A stretch of DNA of 61,733 bases, from assembly GCA_017430235.1 (NCBI GenBank), contig JAFRNH010000108.1:1-61733 (forward strand), given 5' to 3'. Position 1 is the stretch's first letter. The number at the start of each line of letters is the position of its first letter. The notes under the pieces were generated by a model. That model was not told where the DNA came from and made no database searches. It worked only from the letters and a program-made list of their open reading frames with translations. The stretch comes from Paludibacteraceae bacterium (GTDB lineage Bacteria; Bacteroidota; Bacteroidia; Bacteroidales; Paludibacteraceae). The position numbers and the translations under genes were made by a program. Positions 17,118 through 29,100 of this stretch are shown here, one piece after another.

Positions 17118-20100
17118 ATGAGTTTGGTATTGAATAATAGAAATCTTATATCGACATTGATACTATTCCTTGCTGTTTCTTTTAGTACTACTGTTAAAGC
17201 AGATGGGGATACGATAAAAGCATCTTGGGAAGGTACTGTGAATGGAGGTTTTATTTGGGTAGGAAATACAAATACAAATCCAGCGGATAATAAATATTTG
17301 GATCCTACTACGGATATTGAAGCAGAAATTGAGAATATTCGTAAAGTTCCTGCAGGTTATACAGTGTCACAATTTACCAATATAAATTTTGATTATTTTT
17401 GTGTTCCTTTTGTAGATACTACATGTGGTATGATAAAAATCCCGTATGCTCAGTTAAATTGGGTATATGGCAATCCCTTGAATGGACAACCTAATAACAC
17501 GATAAAGGTAATCATCACATCGGAAAATGGTGATGACGTGATAGCGGAAATTCCTGTTACGGATGGAGCTCCTGATGTGATAAGCTCTGTCCATTTATAT
17601 TCTCATCATGCAGATATTTCAGAAGATCTTGGTGATTTGTATAAAAACGATATTTTGAAAGTAGGGACAAAATACCGAATTTATGTTGCAGATATAAAGG
17701 TGGAGTTGGGAGCCGCACCTCTTAAGTCAAATAATGGAACGGGATGGTCTTTTGCCATGGTCTATTCTCACCCTATGTTAGATCGTAAGACTATCATGTT
17801 TTATGATGTCGATAAATTTGCAAAAACAGGATTTCAGGGAGTTAGTGGAGATCCTTTAGAAACGAATTTACGTCTTAAGAAAGGATTTAAAATGGTTGAT
17901 AATCGCTTAACCTTCGGTTATTCTGGTTTTGGAAGTATGCATAATACAATTTATGAGACTATGAAGAGTAATAAGAAGGAGGTGCCTGTTGTTCATGTAG
18001 ATGGTGATATATGGAGTAATGAGAATTCATTTGGTAGCACTATCTTTTATTCATATGAGACTTGTCAACTTAGTCCAGAGAGTGATAATTTATATACAAG
18101 AGCATTTGATCTTCATGTGGTGGGTTTAGATGCGTCTAATTATATCAAAGTTCAGCCGGAAGATACTATTACGTTGTTTAATTTATATGTAGGACCGGAG
18201 AATGAGAATCACTATCTTACTAGTGCTGTGTTGGCATTTGGTGCGCCAGATGTGCCTGAGGCTACATTGCCTGTTGAAGTGGATAAATCGGATATAGAAC
18301 CCGATTCAACGTATACTTGCAGTCTGTATGTGACGGTCGGAGAAAACAAAGATGGACTGACTCATATTAATGTAAACATTCCTATTACAGAATATGTTGA
18401 TTCTATTTCTGATTTTAGGATTTCATTTTTGGAAAGGGATGCAGTAACACCGGACAATTGGAATAAAGCGTTTTTAAATGTTTCTGCTGTTGATACTGTC
18501 AATGCTAAAAAGGGGTTTAAGTCCAAAATAGATCTTTATAATTATAGGGATTCGACAAGTAATGCTACAAATATTGGTACCTTTTACAAAGCAGCTATTG
18601 ATAGTATTAATGCATATCTAAGGCATATAGATCAGCTAAACGCTGAGTTGTTTAAAGATAATCCTTCCAAAATGATCGCAAGATTGGTGAAATTGGATTT
18701 TGGAGAGATGACCATTCCTTCGAAGGTAAAGAACAGTGATGTGATAAAAATCACCTTAACATTGCATACAAAGCCTGCTGATGATGATGTCTATAGAATC
18801 ACAACATATGATGGCGTTTCAAAACCAAGTTATGTCCAAAGTGCTGAGATGTCTGTCGAGGGTGTCAATTCTAAAGAGAAATCAACATTTGAAAATATCA
18901 ATAAACAATCTGTTAATTCGTCTGAACAGATAGGAAATTATTTCGATGAACTGAGATGTTTAGGCGGCGATGGCGGTGACGACGGCGATGGCGGCGGCGG
19001 TGACGGTGGCGGATGTAATGGTATTGATGGTTCTTCTTCTCATACAACAGAGGGATTGTTCCAGAAAAACACTCTAACTGAGCCTATCAACATAAATATA
19101 AATGCATCGAGCGAGTGTATCAGTGTGCCTGATACGGTGGAGATTCCATTCTGTAGTCAAATGACTATAACAGCATCTTCCATCTATGATTTCTTATACG
19201 ACTACTATAAGTTTAATCTTGATTCGTTGAATCGAGTGGATTCTTGTATATGGGAACGTGCTAAAAGGGAGAAATTGTTGGATTTCGCAAGAAGACATAG
19301 TGTCAATCGCTCCAGAATGGAAGTCCTTCTCAATAGTATAGACCATCTGCCATCCATTACTTCGTCGGCAGCAGATAAGTTTAATAAATTTTTGGCTTGC
19401 GAAGCTCAGTTGGCGCCAGATTCTATTGATTCAATAGTCAACATGAAGATTGATTACAGTAAGTTGTTCGTGTTATATAAATCGAAAAACCTCACTGATT
19501 ATTATCAGTCAACGAAGAGTTATGAAGTGAGGAGTGATGAAGCACATAGTAAAGAGTATACTATTGATGATGATTTAACATCTTATGCATACTTCAAATC
19601 TCCGTGGAAGAATGGGAAATGTGATACGACCATTGTTATAAAATTTATTAGAAAAAATCTAGATGCTCCAGAGGCTTTTTATAAGGATTCTATAATAGAA
19701 GAGGGGAAGACGATTTATGCATGTCGTGAGGAACCTTTGAAACCTATAACAATTTTAAAGGGCCATAATAATTATGATATTTATGCAGATATTACGGATA
19801 TAGAACAGAATGATTATACCAAATTGTGGTTAAATAGAAATAGGAAGACTGATGATCCATACTCGTGGAGTTTGTCTGCAGATTCAATAATTTCAAGTGA
19901 CAGTTCGGGCACATACAAAATTGCGTTGTATAAACGTAACTATATCGATCGTTGTTTCGGTGAAAAACTAACTTTCTATCTGAAAATTATTGATATAAAG
20001 ATAAGTGAGAAACCGCATATTCTAAATAAGGATGAGGCAGTGAATCAACAGATTACATATTGTCAATCAACAGATACTGCAGGTTATGTTACTCTTAAAA

Positions 20101-23100
20101 TTGATAAAAGCACGATTCCCGCTGGATTAGGAGTTAACTGGTATTGGATTATGTCAGATTCAATAAAAGGTCAAAAGAGGGATACTTTGATTGGCACAGG
20201 AGATACAGTCAATATTCCTAGTGGGAAAGCAGGAACTTTTGAATATGCTGTTGCATTTTCTAAGGATATTTGTTTGAGTGAAATGGATACGCTCTTCGTT
20301 CGATTTGATCCATATCCGGATTTGGTGAAACTGGATACCATTACGATTTGTCAGAATTATGAATTGAAGGATGTAGATGTGCTCGGTAGAATAAAAAAGT
20401 TGAACCCTGGATTCACTGAGGATAGCGTGCTATTCTACAAATACATTCCTAATTCAGCTCCAGATAGTGTGCAGCTTTCATTAACAGCAGATTCTATCAA
20501 ATTGAGCAGATTCCTTTATGAATCAAGATCTAATTTTTCATGTAATAACATGAGTAATGTAGATTATCGTTACACTAGATATGTGGCACAAGCACATTCG
20601 GGTAACAAATGTCTTGGAAAAGGTAATCTTGGTGTTATAGAGGTAATTTGTTATGAAGATTCTACTCCAAAATTCTCGCAAGGCGATAGCCTTTTATATT
20701 GTACTGGAGATAAACCTACTGAAAATTTGAATGAATATATTTCGAATTTCAATTCTGTTGATCGTTGGGTTTGGATGACTGATTCTACCAAATTGCCAAA
20801 AAATGGATTTGAGGTGAATAATTTTAATAATTCCAATTACATTTATAATCCTTATGATCCTCATCTTTCTACAGAATCTCCATATTCAAGGGATTTCTTT
20901 GTTGTTCGTGTTGACAGTAACAATTGTGTAAGTGACCCTGCTAAATTAACTGTTGTAGTAGGTGACTCTATCCATTCTACTCCGCTGATTGGTGATACAA
21001 CAAAGTATATCTATACCAACCAAAACTTCATCTTGGAGTTCTGTCCGGGTGATGACAAAGATTACCCTAATGCAGTCTTACCTGTCAAGGCTTCCGAGTC
21101 AACATATACCATGACTGCTGTTGAGAAGAGTAACTTTACAGATGATTGCGATACAACATACAAGTATAATTCTATCCGTTTGGAATGGAATACTGTAAAA
21201 CAGGATTCTATCGTAATGCCAATTTATGCTCCGGGTAAATACTATTATTGTATTCGTCAAACCACTTCTGTTGGTTGTGATGGTCCTTGGGTAAACGTCA
21301 CCATCTCGGTTCGCGATTCTGTGAAAGGTGATCTCTCTGTGGATAGCATCAAGTTGTGCGAAGCTTCTCCAAGTGCTAAGGTGGTTGATTTCGTTCACAA
21401 TGGTAGTACATACAATATAAAGTATTATGACAAGGATACCACGGAAATCAATAGGGATTTGGCTGTTGTTAATACGGATGTCCCTGGCGAATACCTATCA
21501 TCTTATAAAAACAACCTATTCTTCGTTTCACTTTTCGATACGAAATGTTCGGGTGAAAAGATTCCGGTACAATCGATTGTCAGCGAAAAACCTTCCGTAC
21601 CAAATATCTTAAAAGACACCTTGTATTACTGTCTCGACGATAATGTGGATCTAACTGCGGATGGTGGTGTGACCGTCAATAAACCAATGGAGGTTTTGAA
21701 ATGGAAATCGGCCGACAAGTTTGTCGCTTCCGTTGCCAGTGAGACGGACTACTTGGTACAGACCCTTAATAGTGTGACTGGCTGTTTGAGTGATTATGAT
21801 ACGATTGATGTTCTCGTTGAAAAGACCTTCGATTTCGCTCCGATCGCACCTATTCAGGTTTGCTATGGTGAAACTGTCGATTTATGGGATTTGGTGGAAC
21901 AAGCAATCACTCCTCATAACATGGTCATCAAAAAAGCACAGCCTATCTTTGAAATAAAGAATGCTAGTGGTACTAAACTTACAGAGACGGCTGCTCGTAA
22001 TATTGTTTCTACTAAGGCTAAAACCATTGAAGATGAACAGACCTATTATATTTCTGTATCAGAACCTATCAGTGGTTGCTCGTACGATGGGTCGGTTACA
22101 ATTAATTTTGCCCCTCTTCCAGAAATGCAGCCTGATAAGGTGAACAAGTGTGAGGGCGAAGTGTTTGCTTTGCCTACTCCGGAAGGTACGTCTTACTCTT
22201 ACGAGTGGTATAACAAGGGTTCTAGAATCATCAATGAAACAGCCTTTAGTGCTACTCAGGATGAAATATTGACATTGGTGGCAACCACCTCTTTCAACTG
22301 CGTTGATAGCGTTCCTGTAGAGATTGATATCGACTCCTTGCCTGGTGTTCCTTTAATCAGTGATACAGCTTTGTGTCAGGGTTCGGGCAATCATACGCTT
22401 GATGTGGATTACCATTCTTCCGTTAACTCAGACAACGTATACAACGATCTTCACTTCTATTGGGAAGATAAGAATAAAACACAGGTGTCATATTTCAGTG
22501 CAGATACCTCATTCGCTGATTCCAGAATCAATGTTAAGTATGTTGGTATTATAAAGAATATAAACAAGGGAACTCACTGTTTCAATAGCAAAGAGATTAC
22601 AGTCACTGTCAATAAGCGTATCTCATTAGGCATCAGTGATCCTTCTCCAATATGCCAACCTCAAACATTTGATGCTACTTCGTATATCAAGAGTTATCTT
22701 AACTCTAATTCAATCGGTGGTCATAACCCTAAGATTGATTACTACTTCAAATTGGACAACAATCTGAATAAGACAACATTGACAGAGGCTGAGATGAATG
22801 CATTGGAATATTCTTCCTCTTCTGATCAGGTTCGCTATGGTTATGGCATGATTGATTCAGATGGCATCTGTTCGTCTGAAGATACATTCGTGGTTACTAT
22901 CAATCGTCAGCCTAAAGCTCCATTAATCGAACAGGGCGAAGATTCCCTCTTCTTCTGTCGCGATAATGCACCATTGGTTGTCAACGCTTCTGATACTGCT
23001 GGATATGATAATCTGAATTTGATTTGGCAAAACAATGCCACTGGTCTATCGTTTACACTGAATGAGGCTGCTTCTGCTACTCAGTTGAGCGCTTATTTCC

Positions 23101-26100
23101 AAGATACCATCACTTCTTGTAAAGGTGACCCTTCTACAGCTATTGCTATCGTGGCTGCTCCTATCAAGGTGAAACCAATCGGTGGTAAGGATACATTGGC
23201 ATTCTGTGCCGACTCGGTAGTCAACCTCTGGGATTTGGCTTATCAATCATTCACTCCTGATCTGAAGGATCGCTCTAACGTCACAATGACGGCTAAGAGG
23301 GGTGCAATCACTGTACTTCAATCTCAGTTGGAACACCTTACTTCTACTGTTCAAGATACGGCTACATACGAATTTGAGATGAGTGATGATCTGACACGTT
23401 GCTCGGCAACCAATAAGGTGACTGTCATCTTCCATCAGTTGCCTCATTTCTCAGTGGTTGGTGAAACTGAAATATGCTATGGTGATAGCATTGGTCTGAA
23501 AGTAACTGGCGATGACCGTCCAATTGCTTATGGCTGGTATTATGGCTCTACGTTGCTTAGCACGGGTACTTCCTACAAACAATCTGGTTTGACAACGGAT
23601 ACAACCCTTACCGTAGAGGGTGCCCTCAACGACCTCTCTACTTGTAAGACCGTCGTTACTCACTTCGTACAAGTGGATTCTTTGCCTGCACCTCTGAAGG
23701 ATACAAGTATCTATGTTTGTCAAGATACTACATCGACCACTCCATTGAAAGTTAACTTCGATCGTAGTAGTTCGAATATCAATAACTACGCTATCGTATG
23801 GTATAATTCAGATGGCGATACGCTACAAAACGATATTGAAGATGTGCTTCAACCAATCGTGAAAGATGGAGTCTATGTTTATAGAGCTAACTTGACAGAC
23901 CGAAACACAGGTTGTGTCAACCAATTGGCTACCATGAAGGTGAATGTTCAACCTCAAATCGGTATCCATTGGATAGATCCAGATACCATCTGTCAGCCTG
24001 ATTCCTTTAACTTGATTGAGGCTTTGGCTGGAAAAGTATATGGTGGTAAGAACCCTTCTTATCAGTACGCTATGAGTGGAACGGATACGCTCCATAATGA
24101 GACGGCTATCAAGGAGAATACGAAGTTAACGGTATACTACAAGGATATAAATGGATGTGAAATGAAACAGAACATCTCTGTTCAGTTCCATGCAGAACCT
24201 AATATCCCTACTATTTCTAATGATACTGACGTGTGTCAGGCATTGAAAACAATTACATTGAATGCTAAAGCTAACGGACTTAAAAACAACACTCCTTCTG
24301 CTCAATCTTTCGAATGGGTGATTAATGGTCATGATACAATAAAGGCTAACTCTATTGTGGCAGATCTTAGTTCTGTGGGTGTCAATACGTATGAGGTTCG
24401 TGCTTACGACTTAAAAACATTCTGTTATAGTAAACCGGATACCTTCACGATGTTGATTCGTGATTCTATCCAAGCTCTTATCCTCGATACTTTGAAGAGT
24501 TGTTACAATGTACCAGTAGACCTTACGGCTAACGTCGAACACTTGGTTGGTGGAAAGGGTAAATTGGATTATCAATATCAATTGCCAGGCTCTTTGGAGG
24601 TATTTGATCCAACGGCTGTGGTGAAGAGTGGTACTTATGTTGTAAAAGTTTCAGACTCTCTTAATGTTTGTCAACGCGAGGATAAGATAAACGTTGTCTT
24701 GCATGATTCATTGAGAATCTCTGCCGACGGACCTAAGGAGGTGTGCGAATATTCTCAAATAACTCTCCATGGTCTATATGCCGACTCTTATGTATGGAGA
24801 AGAGAAGACGGACGTAAGTTGGCTAGCGACTCTTTGGTTTATGCTAGTGAAACCGCTAAGACGGAAGTCCTCCGTTTGATTGGTACTAAACAAATTGGTG
24901 CTTTGGCTTGTCAAGATAGTATTGATGTTCCTATCCTTACAAATCCTAATCCAAAGGCTTTGCCAGATAGTACCATCTACTTCTGTCAGGACACTGCCTC
25001 TGCGTCATCTACTATTCAGTTCGACTTTAACCGTACGGCTGAAAATAAGAACGCTTACCTGATCAATTGGTATGCTACGAAGGATGCCGAAACAGCCTTC
25101 TCATCGAAAGAGTCTGTTGAGCAATCCATCAAAGAGGATACTACTTTCATCTATTGGGCAGATTTGACCGACCGCTTGACGGGTTGCGTCAGTCCTCGCT
25201 TCAAGATGACCGTCATTATTCATCCAATGATCCGCACGAAGTGGCAAGACCCTCAACCAGTCTGCGAGCCATTCACCTACAACTTGAAAGAGGTGTTGGA
25301 AGACAGAAACGTGATCTATGGTGGTACAGGCGCTTTGACCCATTACACGATGAATGGTTCCGACACATTGTCCGACGAGACTGCCATAGCTAAGAACAGT
25401 CAGTTGATGGCTTACTTCACTGATGCGAATGGCTGTCAAATGAAACAAGAGATCAACATTCTCTTCCACTCCGAACCGAATGTTCCAACCGTACCAAAAG
25501 ATACGGATATCTGTCAGTCTCCAAAAGTGATCGACTTGAAGGCAAAATCAAATGGTGTCAAGGATGGTTCTCCATCCCCTCAAATCTTTGAGTGGATCTT
25601 GAACGACAAGGAGACTCTATTGGCTAAGACCAAAGAGGTTGACTTGAACAAGGCTGGTAAGTATGTATATCGCATTCGTGCTTACGATACCGTAACCAAG
25701 TGTTACAGTGAGCCAGACACGATGACACTGTTGGTTCGCGATTCTATCCAGGCATTGGTACTCGACACTCTGAAGAGTTGTTACATGGTGCCAGTGGATA
25801 TAAAATCAAAGGTGGAACATCTGACCGGAGGCAAGGGCACATTGACATACGAATATGAGTTGCCAGGCTCTTTGGAGAGCTTCGACCCATCGGCAGTAGT
25901 GAAGACGGGTAGTTATATAGTGAAGATTTCCGACTCGATGGCTGTCTGTCAGCGTGAAGAGGAGGTGAACGTACAGTTGTGGGATTCACTTTCCATCCTT
26001 GCTGAAGGTCCACGTGAGGTGTGTGAATATTCACAGATCACATTAAAGGCAAAATATGCTGAAAAATATGTGTGGAGAAGAGCTGACGGACGCAAGTTGA

Positions 26101-29100
26101 CAAGCGACTCATTGGTATATATGAGTGATACCGCCAAGACAGAGGTTCTCCGATTGATAGGTACCACTCAGATAGGCGATTTGTATTGTCATGATAGTAT
26201 CGATGTCACCGTCGTTACAAATCCTAATCCGAAGGTGTTGAATGATAGTGTGATTTATGTCTGCCAAGACACCAACGCTGCTTCTTCAACGATTAAGTTC
26301 GACTTCAACCGTTCTACGGATAATAAGAAAGACTACTCCATCGCATGGTATGACAAGGCTGATGCTACAGAGCCAATCTCAACGACTGAAACGATGGAAC
26401 AATCCATCATAGAAGATGGTACATACAACTATTGGGCAGACTTGACCAACCGCTTGACAGGTTGTGTTAGTTCACGTTTCAAGATGACCATCATCGTTCA
26501 TCCAATGATCCGCACGAAGTGGCAAGACCCTCAACCAATCTGCGAACCATTCACCTACAACTTGAAAGAGGTGTTGGAAGACAGAAACGTGATCTATGGT
26601 GGTACAGGTGCTTTGACCCATTATACAATGAATGGTTCCGACACATTGTCCGACGAGACTGCTATAGCTAAGAACAGTCAGTTGGTAGCATACTTCACAG
26701 ATGAGAAGGGTTGTCAGATGAAACAAGACATTAACGTACTCTTCCATTCAGAACCGAACGTTCCAACCGTACCAAAAGATACTGATATCTGTCAGTCTCA
26801 AAAGGTGATCGAGTTGACTGTGAAATCGAACGGTGTTAAGGATGGTTCTCCATCCCCTCAAATCTTCGAATGGATCTTGAACGATAAGGAGACCCTATTG
26901 GCTAAGTCTAAGGAGGTCGATTTGAACAAAGCAGGTAAGAGTATATACCGTATTCGTGCTTACGATACCATAACCAAGTGTTACAGTCAGGAAGACACAA
27001 TGACATTGTTGGTACGCGACTCTATCCAAGCATTGGTACTCGATACATTGAAGAGTTGTTACAATGTGCCTGTAGATATCAAATCACAGGTAGAACACCT
27101 AACTGGAGGCAAGGGCACACTGACATACGAATATTCATTGCCAGGTTCATTGGAGACATTTGATCCATCAGCCGTTGTAAAGACTGGCGGTTATGTGGTG
27201 AAGGTATCCGACTCAATGGCAGTTTGTAAGCGTGAGGAGAAGGTGAACGTACAGATGTGGGATTCGTTGTCCATCATTGCTGAAGGTCCTCGCGAGGTAT
27301 GTGAATATTCACAAATCACATTAAAGGCAAGCAATGCCGATAGTTACGTATGGAGAAGAGCCGACGGACGCAAGTTGGCAAACGACTCATTAGTATATAT
27401 GAGTGACACCGCCAAGACAGAAGTACTTCGCTTGATTGGAACCAGTCAGATAGGTGCACTCTACTGTCATGATAGTATCGATGTCACCATCGTTACAAAT
27501 CCTAATCCGAAGGTGTTGAATGATAGTGTGATTTATGTCTGCCAAGACACTGCAGCTAATTCATCCACAATCAAGTTCGACTTCAACCGTTCTACGGATA
27601 ATAAGAAGAGCTACTCCATCAGTTGGTATGACAAGGCAGATGCAACAGAGCCAATCGCAACAACTGAAACGATGCAACAATCCATTAAGGAAGATGGTAC
27701 ATACAACTATTGGGCAGACTTGACCGATAAGGTGACCGGCTGTGTCAGTCCACGTTTCAAGATGACTGTTGAGGTTCATCCAATGTTACGTACGAAGTGG
27801 CGTGACCCAGAGACGATCTGTCAACCATTCACCTTCAACTTGGAGGAGGCTTTGGATACGAGCATCTATGGAGGAGAAGGATTGTATGACTACTATGTGA
27901 TGAATGGTGCAGATACGTTGAGAGAGATTACTGCCATAGCTGATAATAGTAAGTTGACTGCTTATTATACAGATGAGAACGGTTGTCAGTTGGCACAAAA
28001 GATCAATGTTAAGTTCTACGTGCAACCAGCTATTCCAACGTTGGTAGGTGATACAATCGTTTGTCAAAATATCGGTGACATTGTCTTGACAGCTAAGAAG
28101 AATGGAACAAACACCTCTTCTCAAACATTTGTATGGGAGGGTGGTGAGATTCGTCAGCAATCAGATGAACTCACATTGTCAACCAACAATGCTGGTACCA
28201 CTGATTACACAATTAAGGCAGTTGATACCCTTTCACATTGTTACAGTGAACCATTATCCTTCACAATGGATATTCGTAAGAAGTTAGAGTTCAAACCAGT
28301 TGGCTTGTTAGAAAGCTGTTATAATGTAGGTATTGATTTGCCAAGCAAGGTAGAACCTAATTACTCAACAAATGATGATGAAATCACTTATACATATAGT
28401 TATATCTCTTCAACAGGTAGCTTAACCACGGTAGCTGCACCAGAGAGTGTGACTAAGACTGGTAAGTACTTGGTTGCTGTGAAGGAGACAGAGTCTAAGT
28501 GTGAGCGTAAAGATACCATTGAGGTGGTAGTCTATGACTCCATTGGAGTTGCCACTGAAGGTACTACGACAATATGTTACGGTGATGTGGTACCAGATTT
28601 GAAAGCTATCAATGCTGACAGTTATGTATGGAGAAGAGGAGCTATCACATCCGATGGAGCTAACTTCCCTTATGCAGATGCAGTACAGGAGACAGAGACC
28701 TTCCGTTTGATCGGAGAAAAGAAGATTGGTTCTTTGTATTGTCAGGATAGTATCGATGTAACTGTAACAGTATTGCCAAATCCTCAGACATTGCCAGATA
28801 CAATCATCAACCTTTGTCAGTTGAAAGATGGTGATGATGCGAAGGTGTTGATTCCTACTCGCACTAACACAGATGAGTTGTTGATGCTGAAGTGGTATGA
28901 TGCTAACAATGCAGAGGTCTTCGAGAATATGGATATGGTCAACTTCCCTATAACGGAAGATGGTACGACTGAATATTTTGTAAAACAAGTTAACAAAGTA
29001 ACAGGTTGTGAAAGTAAGCTTTCATCTGTGAAGGTGGTTGTTTATCCACAGATTCAGATTGCATTGCCAGACACTGCTTCTTGTCAACCATACACGATCG

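Noticed and set aside
24126-28988. Several antisense reading frames of 60-190 codons inside the giant adhesin gene
   Set aside because: They recur at equivalent places of the repeats simply because the DNA is repeated; none has a start region, motif or promoter.
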